This document shows positions 1 to 7,854 of a stretch of DNA of 33,474 bases, piece by piece (the stretch's first letter is position 1; each line of letters opens with the position of its first letter). The notes under the pieces are model-generated. The model did not search any database. It saw nothing but the letters and a program-made list of their open reading frames with translations, and had not been told where the DNA came from. Source of the DNA: Chloroflexota bacterium (lineage in GTDB: Bacteria; Chloroflexota; Anaerolineae; CG2-30-64-16); contig JAKPQT010000209.1 of NCBI GenBank assembly GCA_029555885.1, positions 1-33,474 on the forward strand. Reading direction: 5' to 3'. Position numbers and translations under genes: made by a program.

Positions 1-2
1 CC

Positions 3-341
3 GTGCTGGGCAGCCTGGAATTCGCCGTAGAATCCTTCGGCGTCGGTCTCATCGTCGTCCTCGGCCATACTCGCTGCGGCGCAGTCCAAGCTGCTGTCGA
101 AGGCGACGCATACGAGGGCGCCCTCGCGCGCGTCGTCGAGGCCATCCTGCCAGCCGTGGAGCTGGCCAGACCCCAACCAGGCTCCCCAATCGATAATACG
201 GTACGCGCCAACGTGGTCCGCACGGTCGAGCGGTTGCGCTCGGCGGAGCCGGTGCTTGCGGCCGCCGTGAACCAGGGACGTCTGCAGATCCGCGGCGCCA
301 TCTACGATCTAGCCACCGGCATTGTGCAGCAGGTCAAGTAG
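3..341 (+). CDS. Beta-class carbonic anhydrase, C-terminal part (5' truncated by window edge)
   Basis: Interconverts CO2 and bicarbonate with a zinc ion; cytoplasmic. The visible 112 residues contain the stretch LIVVLGHTRCGAVQAA, whose H-x-x-C supplies two of the zinc ligands of beta-carbonic anhydrases, preceded by the typical GSLEFAV helix. The first ligand motif (C-x-D-S-R) would lie upstream of the window. The frame is open from the first bases, so the GTG at 3 is probably internal rather than the start. The stop is TAG at 339-341. The next gene has its own promoter, so this looks like the end of a separate transcription unit. The family assignment is firm; the subclass and role (carboxylation supply, pH) cannot be read. 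Confidence 0.9.
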   Translation: MLGSLEFAVESFGVGLIVVLGHTRCGAVQAAVEGDAYEGALARVVEAILPAVELARPQPGSPIDNTVRANVVRTVERLRSAEPVLAAAVNQGRLQIRGAIYDLATGIVQQVK

Positions 342-383
342 AAAACCGATTTAATGATTCGTTTAACATGGACATTATCCAGC

Positions 384-412
384 TTGACTATGGAAGCAAC
401 CGTTGATATCAT
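384..412 (+). promoter_or_regulatory. Sigma70-type promoter of the ABC importer operon
   Basis: TTGACT at 384-389 and TATCAT at 407-412 are separated by exactly 17 bases, and the surrounding DNA is much more AT-rich than the genes. Transcription would start near 419, giving a leader of about 107 nt before the ATG at 526. The leader contains a GGGAGG at 440-445 with no usable start codon at the right distance. No terminator or riboswitch fold was recognised in it. Confidence 0.7.
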
Positions 413-525
413 ACCGTACAAGTTGCACGAATGTGCGAAGGGAGGTGGCATAACAACCCTACAAAGTCCATCCGTTGTCCAAACTCAAAGATGCGTTTCA
501 TATTGACATCAGGAGGAAAGCCCCA

Positions 526-2640
526 ATGCGTAAGTTGCAACTGATCCTGGCACTGCTGATCGTGTTCACCATGCTGGTAAGCGCCTGCGGCGGCCGCGCC
601 ACACCCACGCCGGAGCCTGCAGCACCGGCGGCTGAACAGCCGGCAGCCGAAGAGCCCGCCGCAGAAGAACCTGCTGCAGAAGAACCCGCAGCCGAAGAGC
701 CTGCTGCCGAAGAACCGGCTGCTGCGCCCTTCACCTACAAGGAAGCCCCTGAGTTAGCCGAGCAGGTCGCGGCCGGCACGTTGCCCCCCGTGGACCAGCG
801 CCTGCCCGTCAACCCGCTCGTGACCACCCCGGTCGAGTCCGTCGGCAAGTACGGCGGCACGCTGTTAACGGCCACCTGGTGGCCGGAAGCCGGCAACGTC
901 CAGCTCTACTTCGCAGTGGACGCGCCTGTCAAGTGGAAGGCCGACCTGACCGGCTACGAGCCCGCGCTGGTCGAGAGCTATGAGTTCTCCGAAGATGGCC
1001 ACACCTTTACCATGCACATGCGCGAAGGCCTGAAGTGGTCGGATGGCGAGCCGTACACCTCGGCGGATTGGAAGTTCATGTGGGAAGATGTTCTGAACAA
1101 CCCGAACCAGAAGATCTTCACCGTCCCTGCGTACCTGCGCAACACCGATGGCACGCCTCTCACCATGGAATTCCCGGATGACTACACCGTCGTCTGGAAG
1201 GCCGATAAGTCCCTGGGCGTCAGCGCCAATTACATGGCGCAGGGCTACTGGGAGTTCGCCAAGAACATGATGAAGCCGGCGCACTACCTCAAGCAGTTCC
1301 ATCCCGAGTTCACTGACGGTGCTGCCTGGGAGGACTTTGAAAAAGCTGACAAATGGTGGCAGACCGCCGGCTACCCCTGCCTCTTCGCCTGGTGCAACAG
1401 CGCGGTTTCCGAGGATGGCACCCGCTATACCTATAGCCGCAACCCGTACTACTGGCGCGTCGACACCGAGGGCAACCAGTTGCCCTACATCAACGCGATC
1501 GAGGTTGAAATCGTGGCCGATGAGCAGGTCCGCCTGCTGAACGTCACCCAGGGCAAGTACGACACCGCGTTCCGCGTGGTCGGCAACCCGAACGACATCC
1601 CGCTGTTGCTCGAAAACGCCGCGGCCGGCAACTACAAGCTGCTGGACGGCTGGATGAACGGCGCAGGCGCGTGGCCGGGCTACATGGTCAACTCCTATTA
1701 TGTCGAGGGTGGCAAAAACTACGAGAACGACACGCCGGAGAAGGCCACCGAAATCCGCAACGTGCTGCGCGACAAGCGCTTCCGCCAGGCCCTGTCCCTC
1801 GGCATCGACCGCCAGCGCATGATCGACGTCGCCTGGAACGGCATCGGCGAGGCCAAGCAGGCCACTCTGAGCCCGCAATCGCCGCACTTCGCCGGCGACA
1901 AGGGCCAGGAGGTCTACCAGGCCTGGGCCAACGCCTACACCGAATTCGACGCTGATGCGGCCAACGCGCTGCTGGATGAGATGGGCATGGCCAAGGGTGC
2001 GGACGGCTTCCGCACGCTGCCCAGCGGCGAACCGTTCATCCTGACGCTGGACATCTCGGACTGGGGCGGCAGCCTCAAGGTGCAAACCGACGCGGCAGCC
2101 GAGGCCGAGAAGCAGTGGGAAACCAACCTGGGCATCAACGTCGACGTCAAGAACCTGCAGGGCCAGCCGGACCTGGACATCCGCACCAACAGCGGCTACT
2201 TCATGCTGCGTGCGGCCCACGTCTCCGAGCTGGACATCTGGACCTACCCGGACTGGCTGTTCCCCATCGTCAACCGCTACTACATGCCGCTGGAAGGCAA
2301 GTGGTATGCCAAGGGCAAGGACACCTGCGTGCCCGATCCGGCCATCCCGTATGACTGCGGCGTGAAGCCCGAGGACGGCAGCCCGGCCCAGCGCCTGCAG
2401 GCGCTCTACGAGCAGGGCGTGAACGAGCCCGACGAGGCCAAGCGCAACGAGCTGGTCTGGGAAGCTATCCAGATCAACATCGACGAAGGCCCCTTCATCA
2501 TCGGTATCTCCGGCGACCAGGCCATGCCTGTCGTCGTGAAGAACTACATGCGCAATATCCCGAACTACGGCGTCGTCGGCCCGTGGGCTCCGGCTACCCC
2601 GGGCAACACGGTCGCTGCGCAGTGGTGGATGGACAAGTAA
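526..2640 (+). CDS. ABC transporter substrate-binding lipoprotein, family 5 (Dpp/Opp type)
   Basis: Extracytoplasmic solute receptor of a peptide/nickel/oligosaccharide ABC importer, 704 aa. The frame is open from 475, but ATG 526 follows AGGAGG (511-516) at 9 nt and begins directly with a signal peptide: MRKLQ, a hydrophobic core and the lipobox VSAC with the lipidated cysteine at residue 21. A low-complexity Pro/Ala/Glu linker (EEPAA units, about residues 25-65) tethers the SBP_bac_5 domain, which has the characteristic LVESYEFSEDGHTFTMHMRE and RQALSLGIDRQRM segments. At about 640 mature residues it is longer than E. coli DppA/OppA, like the large receptors of Thermotogae and Chloroflexota, some of which bind oligosaccharides. 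It is first in an operon with two permeases and two ATPases. The substrate is not determinable here; the downstream glucosidases make a sugar plausible. Confidence 0.93.
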   Translation: MRKLQLILALLIVFTMLVSACGGRATPTPEPAAPAAEQPAAEEPAAEEPAAEEPAAEEPAAEEPAAAPFTYKEAPELAEQVAAGTLPPVDQRLPVNPLVTTPVESVGKYGGTLLTATWWPEAGNVQLYFAVDAPVKWKADLTGYEPALVESYEFSEDGHTFTMHMREGLKWSDGEPYTSADWKFMWEDVLNNPNQKIFTVPAYLRNTDGTPLTMEFPDDYTVVWKADKSLGVSANYMAQGYWEFAKNMMKPAHYLKQFHPEFTDGAAWEDFEKADKWWQTAGYPCLFAWCNSAVSEDGTRYTYSRNPYYWRVDTEGNQLPYINAIEVEIVADEQVRLLNVTQGKYDTAFRVVGNPNDIPLLLENAAAGNYKLLDGWMNGAGAWPGYMVNSYYVEGGKNYENDTPEKATEIRNVLRDKRFRQALSLGIDRQRMIDVAWNGIGEAKQATLSPQSPHFAGDKGQEVYQAWANAYTEFDADAANALLDEMGMAKGADGFRTLPSGEPFILTLDISDWGGSLKVQTDAAAEAEKQWETNLGINVDVKNLQGQPDLDIRTNSGYFMLRAAHVSELDIWTYPDWLFPIVNRYYMPLEGKWYAKGKDTCVPDPAIPYDCGVKPEDGSPAQRLQALYEQGVNEPDEAKRNELVWEAIQINIDEGPFIIGISGDQAMPVVVKNYMRNIPNYGVVGPWAPATPGNTVAAQWWMDK

Positions 2641-2654
2641 ACCGGTGCTTGTGC

Positions 2655-2694
2655 GCCAGGGCGCCAGGCTGCAACGACAGCCTGGCACCCTGGC
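2655..2694 (+). terminator. Long hairpin behind the binding-protein gene (attenuator or mRNA 3' end)
   Basis: Arms 2655-2671 and 2678-2694 pair over 16 of 17 positions: 7 bp, one C/A mismatch, then 9 bp GCCAGGCTG/CAGCCTGGC, with loop CAACGA. It begins 14 nt after the stop codon. No T-run follows, so it is more likely a partial terminator or a 3' stabiliser than a full intrinsic terminator. In ABC importers such hairpins commonly let the receptor be made in excess over the membrane subunits. Confidence 0.6.
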
Positions 2695-3010
2695 CCGACA
2701 CGCCGGCAGCCTCGGAGCCATGCTCCAGGCTGCGTTGAACGCAATCCTTACGGTGGCGGGCAGATTAATCCGCCCGCCACGCCACCAACCGAGTTGACAC
2801 AACCTTGCGGCAGGCAATGGTGCACGGGCGCGGTCTTCACCGCGTTGCTGCCGACCCCGTTCTCCATCCTGCCGTCACTTGCACTGAGCCAGATACGCAG
2901 CGCCACCGCGCAGCCATGCACCCCTGATTGTCCTGGCGGTTTGCTTTCCTCTCCTGTGCGAACAGCGTGCGCTGCGTTCGAAGAAACAGTCTCAGGCCAA
3001 GGAGGCGTTC
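2695..3010 (+). other. Spacer between binding protein and permease genes
   Basis: No credible gene is seen. A second perfect hairpin lies at 2753-2780 (9 bp, GTGGCGGGC/GCCCGCCAC, loop of 10). A TTGACA at 2794-2799 has no -10 box at 16-18 nt. The Shine-Dalgarno sequence of the permease (AAGGAGG, 2999-3005) ends the spacer. Open frames through it have no recognisable protein character. Confidence 0.5.
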
Positions 3011-3997
3011 ATGTTGAGCTTCATCGTCCGGCGACTTGGCTACGCGCTGATCATGGTTGTGCTGGTATCCTTCGTCAGCTTCGTGATCATCAAGTTGCCC
3101 CCCGGAGACTTTCTCACCCAGAAAATGGAACAGCTGCGCTCCCGTGGCGACCGCAGCGCAGAGGCGCGCATCGACCAGTACCGTATCAGGTATGGTCTGG
3201 ATAGGCCCTTCATCGAGCAGTACACCGGCTGGGTCACCAACTTCGTCAAGGGCGACTTCGGCGAGTCGTTCGAGTACGAGCGTCCGGTTAAGGACCTGCT
3301 GGGCGAGCGCCTCCTGTTCACCATCATCCTATCCGTCGCCACGCTGATTCTCACCTGGGCCCTGGCGATACCGCTCGGGGTCTACTCAGCGGTCAGACAA
3401 TACTCCGTGGGGGATCAGATCATCTCCGTCATCAGCTTCATCGGCCTGGGCATGCCCGGCTTCCTGCTGGCGCTGATTATTTTGTATTTCGCCGTGGTGG
3501 TGCTGGGCCAGGAAGCCACCGGCCTCTTCTCGCAGGAGTTCGTGAATGCGCCGTGGAGCTTCGCCCGGGTGGTTGACCTGCTGAAGCACCTCTGGATCCC
3601 CGCCCTGGTCAGCGCCGTCACCGGCACGGGCGGCCTGATCCGCATCATGCGCGGCAACCTGCTCGAGACGCTAGGCCAGCCCTTCATCGAAGCAGCCCGC
3701 GCCCGCGGCCTGAAGAACAGCACCGTCATCTGGAAGCACGCCGTGCGCATGGCCATCAACCCGCTGATCGTGATCCTGGGATCCGAGGCCATTCCGAATA
3801 TTTTCGTCGGCAACGCGCTGGTTTCCATCGTGTTGAACCTGCCCACTATCGGCCCGCTATTCGTGGAGTCGCTACGCAAGCTGGACATGTACATGGCCGG
3901 CACATGCCTTGTGTTCTTCACGCTGCTGTTGCTCATCGGCAACCTGCTGGCTGACTTGATGCTGGCGTGGGTCGACCCCCGCATCCGGCTGGACTGA
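3011..3997 (+). CDS. ABC transporter permease, DppB/OppB type
   Basis: First membrane subunit of the importer, 328 aa, about six transmembrane helices. ATG 3011 follows AAGGAGG (2999-3005) by 5 nt. The N-terminus (SFIVRRLGYALIMV, then KLPPGDF) is typical of DppB proteins. The cytoplasmic EAA loop that docks on the ATPase is seen as EAARARGLKNSTVIWKHAVR near residues 227-246. A short periplasmic segment after helix 1 contains RYGLDRPFIEQY and the GDFGESF motif usual in this family. The gene ends 11 nt before the next permease, so the two are surely co-translated. No oddities were seen. Confidence 0.95.
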   Translation: MLSFIVRRLGYALIMVVLVSFVSFVIIKLPPGDFLTQKMEQLRSRGDRSAEARIDQYRIRYGLDRPFIEQYTGWVTNFVKGDFGESFEYERPVKDLLGERLLFTIILSVATLILTWALAIPLGVYSAVRQYSVGDQIISVISFIGLGMPGFLLALIILYFAVVVLGQEATGLFSQEFVNAPWSFARVVDLLKHLWIPALVSAVTGTGGLIRIMRGNLLETLGQPFIEAARARGLKNSTVIWKHAVRMAINPLIVILGSEAIPNIFVGNALVSIVLNLPTIGPLFVESLRKLDMYMAGTCLVFFTLLLLIGNLLADLMLAWVDPRIRLD

Positions 3998-4008
3998 GGA
4001 GGACTGAC

Positions 4009-5142
4009 ATGGCTACCACAGCGGTTGCACCCACCAAGCAGGCCCAGAAGAAACCCGTCAGCCAGAGCTATTGGAGCCTGGTATGGTGGAAGTTCAAGAA
4101 GAACAAGCTGGCCATCGTCGGCGGCATCATCCTCATCGTGATGTACTTCACGATGGTGGTGATACCCGAGTTCATCTCCCCTTACGCGCTCGAACGGTCC
4201 TCGGAATACACCGCGGCCAAACCGCAGGCCATCCGGTTCGTGGATTCCGAGGGCAAATGGCAGGCGCCCTTCGTCTACGGGCTGGAGCGCAAGGTCGACA
4301 CCAAGACCCGCACGCGCTTCTACGTGGACGATACCACGCGGAAGTATCCCGTGCGACTCTTCGTCAAGGGCGATCCTTACAAGCTGCTCGGGCTGATCCC
4401 GATGAACATCCATCTGTTCGGCACCACCTCGGATGACCCGAAGGCCTCGGTGTTCATCATGGGTACCGATTCGCTGGGCCGCGACTACTTCTCGCGCATC
4501 ATCTACGGCGGGCGCCTGTCCCTGATGATCGGTCTCATCGGCCAGTTCCTGACCCTGGTCCTGGGCAGCGTGTTGGGCGCCATCTCCGGCTACTACGGCG
4601 GCACAGTGGATGTCATCATCCAGCGTGTTACGGAGTTCCTGGCCGCCTTCCCGGATATTCCGCTGTTCATGGCGCTGGCCGCGGCCATTCCCAAGTTCTG
4701 GTCGCCCATTCTGGTGTACTTCATGCTCACAGTCATCCTGGCGTTCGTGCGCTGGGGCGGCCTGGCAAGGCAAGTGCGCGGCCTGATCCTGTCGCTGCGT
4801 GAGCGTGAATACGTCCTGGCAGCCAAGAGCTTCGGCGCGGAGGACTCGCGACTGATGTTTCAGCATCTCCTGCCGGGCACCATGAGCCACGTCATCGTCA
4901 TCGCCACGCTGTCGATTCCGGGCATGATCCTGGCCGAGACCGCGCTGAGCTGGCTGGGGCTGGGGCTGCGCCCCCCGCTGACAAGCTGGGGGGTGCTCCT
5001 GCAGGAAGCCGGCAACGTCAGCGCCATCCGGTTCTACCCGTGGCTGCTGTTGACCATCCCCTTCCTGTTGCTCGTCATCCTGGCCTACAACATGTTGGGC
5101 GACGGCCTGCGCGATGCGCTCGACCCGTACGGCGGACGGTAG
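4009..5142 (+). CDS. ABC transporter permease, DppC/OppC type
   Basis: Second membrane subunit, 377 aa. The frame is open from 3967, but ATG 4009 is preceded by GAGGAGG (3996-4002, overlapping the upstream stop) at 6 nt and gives a normal cytoplasmic N-terminus. Helix 1 (about residues 37-57) is followed by a long extracytoplasmic stretch of roughly 90 residues before the hallmark FIMGTDSLGRDYFSRIIYGG. The permease domain then follows, with the EAA-type loop around REREYVLAAKSFGAEDSRLMF and the conserved SWLGLGLRPPLTSWG near the C-terminus. The extra segment between helix 1 and the domain is longer than in E. coli DppC. A 12-nt gap separates it from the ATPase gene. Confidence 0.95.
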   Translation: MATTAVAPTKQAQKKPVSQSYWSLVWWKFKKNKLAIVGGIILIVMYFTMVVIPEFISPYALERSSEYTAAKPQAIRFVDSEGKWQAPFVYGLERKVDTKTRTRFYVDDTTRKYPVRLFVKGDPYKLLGLIPMNIHLFGTTSDDPKASVFIMGTDSLGRDYFSRIIYGGRLSLMIGLIGQFLTLVLGSVLGAISGYYGGTVDVIIQRVTEFLAAFPDIPLFMALAAAIPKFWSPILVYFMLTVILAFVRWGGLARQVRGLILSLREREYVLAAKSFGAEDSRLMFQHLLPGTMSHVIVIATLSIPGMILAETALSWLGLGLRPPLTSWGVLLQEAGNVSAIRFYPWLLLTIPFLLLVILAYNMLGDGLRDALDPYGGR

Positions 5143-5154
5143 GAGGCGACTAAC

Positions 5155-6237
5155 ATGAACCAGACCAAGAGCGATGTGCTGATCGAAATTCAAGACCTCC
5201 GCGTCGAGTTCGATGTCCGGGCAGGTATCGTCAAGGCGGTCGATGGTGTATCGTTCAACATCAACCGCGGGGAGACGCTGGGCGTCATCGGTGAGAGCGG
5301 CTGCGGCAAATCCATCACGGCCCGCGCCATCCTGCAGATGGTCCCCAAACCCGGCCGCATTGCGAACGGGCAGGTCATCTATCACCGGCGGGCCAAAGGC
5401 TCCACCCACACCGATGTCGTCAACATCAGCAAGCTCGATCCCGACGGGCAAACCATCCGCGAGATTCGCGGCGGCGAAATCGGCATGATCTTCCAGGAGC
5501 CGATGAGCTCGCTGACGCCGGTATACACGGCCGGCGTCCACATCAACGAAGCCATCTCGCTCCACAACCTGACGCCTTTCCGCAAGGTCGGCGACCAGTT
5601 GGCAGAGACGATCCAGGCGCACAAGAACATCACCAAGCAGGAAGCGCGCGAGTACGCCATCGACATGCTGCGCCGCGTCGGCATTCCGAAGCCGCAGCAG
5701 CGTGTGGACAGCTACCCGCACCAGCTCTCCGGCGGCCAGCGGCAGCGCGTGATGATCGCTATCGCGCTCTCCTGCGGGCCGGACATGCTGATTGCGGACG
5801 AGCCGACGACCGCGCTCGACGTCTCCATCGAGGCGCAAATCCTGGACATCATGCGCGAGATGCAGGAACAGGAGAACATGGCCATCATGTTCATCACGCA
5901 CAACCTGGGCGTCATCGCGGAGATGGCCAAGGAAATCGTCGTGATGTACATGGGCAAGCAAGTGGAACGGGCCTCGACTGTCGACCTGTTCTACCAACCC
6001 AAGCACCCGTACACCAAGGCACTGCTCCAATCGATCCCGAAGGTCGGCCGCAAGACCGGCGCGCGGCTGGCCTCCATCGAGGGCATGGTGCCCGACCCGT
6101 TCAACCTGCCGACCGGCTGCGTCTTCCATCCGCGCTGCCCATCGTTCATGCCCGGCAAGTGCGATAAGATCGTGCCGACATGGCATCCAGTCGTAGGCGA
6201 CCAGTGGGTTAGCTGCCTGCTGTACGAGGAGGTGTGA
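5155..6237 (+). CDS. ABC transporter ATP-binding protein, DppD/OppD type
   Basis: One of two nucleotide-binding subunits, 360 aa, cytoplasmic face. ATG 5155 has AGGAGG (5141-5146) 8 nt upstream. All ABC motifs are present: Walker [10 protein letters not shown]-loop [10 protein letters not shown], signature LSGGQRQRV, Walker B MLIADEP with the D-loop TTALD, and the switch His in FITHNLG. The C-terminal oligopeptide-type extension carries the cysteine set (GCVFHPRC, then KC and VSC) known in DppD homologues to hold an iron-sulfur cluster. The stop overlaps the Shine-Dalgarno region of the next ATPase gene, so the two are translationally linked. Confidence 0.96.
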   Translation: MNQTKSDVLIEIQDLRVEFDVRAGIVKAVDGVSFNINRGETLGVIGESGCGKSITARAILQMVPKPGRIANGQVIYHRRAKGSTHTDVVNISKLDPDGQTIREIRGGEIGMIFQEPMSSLTPVYTAGVHINEAISLHNLTPFRKVGDQLAETIQAHKNITKQEAREYAIDMLRRVGIPKPQQRVDSYPHQLSGGQRQRVMIAIALSCGPDMLIADEPTTALDVSIEAQILDIMREMQEQENMAIMFITHNLGVIAEMAKEIVVMYMGKQVERASTVDLFYQPKHPYTKALLQSIPKVGRKTGARLASIEGMVPDPFNLPTGCVFHPRCPSFMPGKCDKIVPTWHPVVGDQWVSCLLYEEV

Positions 6238-6239
6238 GC

Positions 6240-7304
6240 ATGGATGCACGCACGATCCAGTCGAGTCCGGCGGTCACGTCGGAAAACCATCTGCTAGAGG
6301 TCAAAGGCCTCAAGAAGTTCTTCCCCATCCACAAGGGCTTCTTGCGCAAGGTTGTGGGGTACGTGAGGGCGGTCGACGACGTCAGCTTCTACGTGCGTGA
6401 AGGAGAGACGCTTGGCCTGGTGGGCGAGAGCGGCTGCGGCAAGACCACTGCGGGCCGCACCATCCTCCGCCTGTACGAGCCGACCGGCGGGCAGGTGCTC
6501 TGGAGAAGCAAGCTACTGGCCAAGGGCGGCGAGGAAGAGGTGCAGGTCGACATGGCGGAGATGGATCACGGCCAGATGAAGCTGATCCGTCGGGAGATCG
6601 CGATGATCTTCCAGGACCCCATCAACTCGCTGAACCCGCGCATGACCGTCGGCGACATCATCGCCGAGCCAATGGTCATCCACGGCCAGTACCAGCAGGA
6701 GCGCAGCGAGGCCATCATCGTGAACCTGCTCACGCGCGTCGGCCTGCGGCCCGACCATCTGCGCCGCTATCCGCACGAGTTCTCCGGCGGCCAGCGCCAG
6801 CGCATCGGCATCGCCCGCGCGCTGTCGCTCAACCCGCGGCTGGTCATCTGCGACGAGCCGGTGTCTGCGCTCGACGTCTCGATTCAGGCCCAGACGCTGA
6901 ACCTGCTCCAGGACTTGCAGCGGGACTTCAACCTGGCCTACATCTTCGTCGCACACGACCTGAGCGTTGTACAGCACATCTCGAACCGTGTGGCGGTCAT
7001 GTACGTGGGCAAGATGGCCGAGATGGCGGATGCGGAGGAACTTTACATGGCGCCGCTGCACCCGTACACCGAGGCCCTGATGTCAGCCGTACCGAAGGCC
7101 GATCCCAAGTACCAGTCGGAACGCATCATCATGCAGGGCGACGTAGCCGACCCATCTAACCCGCCGCCCGGCTGTTACTTCCATCCGCGCTGCCGCTACG
7201 CGGTCGACCGCTGCAAAGAGGAGACGCCGGCCTTCCGCGAGCTGAAACACGACCACTTCGTCGCGTGTCACCGGGCCGAAGAACTGAAACTGCGAGGCGT
7301 GTAG
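6240..7304 (+). CDS. ABC transporter ATP-binding protein, DppF/OppF type
   Basis: Second nucleotide-binding subunit, 354 aa. A GTG at 6234 is in frame, but it lies directly against GAGGAGG (6227-6233). ATG 6240, 6 nt from it, is the better start. Motifs: Walker [11 protein letters not shown]-loop [11 protein letters not shown], signature [15 protein letters not shown], Walker [15 protein letters not shown], and switch FVAHDLSVV. The C-terminus has the [18 protein letters not shown] extension found in this family. It pairs with the preceding DppD-like protein as a heterodimer. It is the last gene of the operon and is followed by a hairpin at 7309-7368. Confidence 0.96.
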   Translation: MDARTIQSSPAVTSENHLLEVKGLKKFFPIHKGFLRKVVGYVRAVDDVSFYVREGETLGLVGESGCGKTTAGRTILRLYEPTGGQVLWRSKLLAKGGEEEVQVDMAEMDHGQMKLIRREIAMIFQDPINSLNPRMTVGDIIAEPMVIHGQYQQERSEAIIVNLLTRVGLRPDHLRRYPHEFSGGQRQRIGIARALSLNPRLVICDEPVSALDVSIQAQTLNLLQDLQRDFNLAYIFVAHDLSVVQHISNRVAVMYVGKMAEMADAEELYMAPLHPYTEALMSAVPKADPKYQSERIIMQGDVADPSNPPPGCYFHPRCRYAVDRCKEETPAFRELKHDHFVACHRAEELKLRGV

Positions 7305-7308
7305 GAGA

Positions 7309-7368
7309 GGCAAGCGAGCATCCTGTGGCAGGTCTCGGATATGCGGGGCCCACCACAGGATGCTTGCC
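7309..7368 (+). terminator. Hairpin closing the importer operon
   Basis: An 11-bp perfect stem, GCATCCTGTGG (7318-7328) with CCACAGGATGC (7353-7363), is extended by GGCAA/TTGCC (7309-7313 with 7364-7368) around a 4-nt bulge. The loop is 24 nt. It starts 4 nt after the last stop codon. There is no T-run, so it may be factor-dependent or serve as a 3' stabiliser. Confidence 0.55.
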
Positions 7369-7524
7369 GTTAGCCGGCCTGCTGCGCATCCAGTTTACGC
7401 TGGCAATGCGCTGCCGGCCATCCTCCAGCCATGCAACCTAGGTCTGTACGCTGCGTAGAAGAGGGCGAAGCGCATCCGCGCTGACCCGCATATCGGCAAT
7501 CGCCGCGTTGGCTGGAGGCATACT

Positions 7525-7854
7525 GTGACACAAGCTAACACACTTTTCAACCGGGTGGTGACGCTGCTCCTGTGGCTGGCGAGCATCGCCCTGCTCATCG
7601 CAGATATCTATTTCGTGCGCGAGCTCTTCTTCGTCATCTATGCGCGGTTCTCGACTGACGCTGCCGTGGCGTTGCTGTGGGGCAACATCATTGTCGTGGT
7701 CGCGGCCATCCTGGCCGTCGGCTTCATCATTGCATCGGGCGAATATCATCGCAAGCACCACGGCAAGCCGCGGTCATGGCGGCTGTTCGCCTGGACGTTC
7801 GGTGTTGGACTGGCGATTCCGGTGCTCGCGCTGCTCCTGGGAGGGTCGGCGTGA
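7525..7854 (+). CDS. Small membrane protein of unknown function, three predicted helices
   Basis: 109 aa. GTG 7525 is preceded by GGAGG (7514-7518) at 6 nt. Three hydrophobic segments are visible: about residues 9-37 (long, starting VVTLLLWLASIALLIADIYF), 46-70 (AALLWGNIIVVVAAILAVGF region) and 87-106 (FAWTFGVGLAIPVLALLLG). A short basic loop (EYHRKHHGKPRSW) lies between the last two. No known domain was recognised. The stop overlaps the start of the alpha-glucosidase gene (GTGA, 7851-7854), so the two are translationally coupled. A role linked to sugar handling is only positional inference. Confidence 0.75.
   Translation: MTQANTLFNRVVTLLLWLASIALLIADIYFVRELFFVIYARFSTDAAVALLWGNIIVVVAAILAVGFIIASGEYHRKHHGKPRSWRLFAWTFGVGLAIPVLALLLGGSA

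Noticed and set aside
621..720. Tandem 15-nt repeats in the binding-protein gene as a mobile or regulatory repeat
   Set aside because: They encode the EEPAA-type lipoprotein linker, a common low-complexity tether; codons vary between units, so protein-level selection explains it.
865..2817. 650-codon minus-strand open frame opposite the binding protein
   Set aside because: Same shadow effect; no ribosome binding site or recognisable protein, and the plus-strand gene is certain.
2794..2822. TTGACA at 2794 as a promoter for the permease genes
   Set aside because: No -10-like hexamer at 16-18 nt spacing; the region there is GC-rich.
3415..6249. Very long minus-strand open frame (944 codons) across the permease and ATPase genes
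   Set aside because: It is the antisense shadow of GC-rich codons; the translation is His/Arg/Asp/Gln-rich without domains, while the plus strand encodes four intact transporter proteins.
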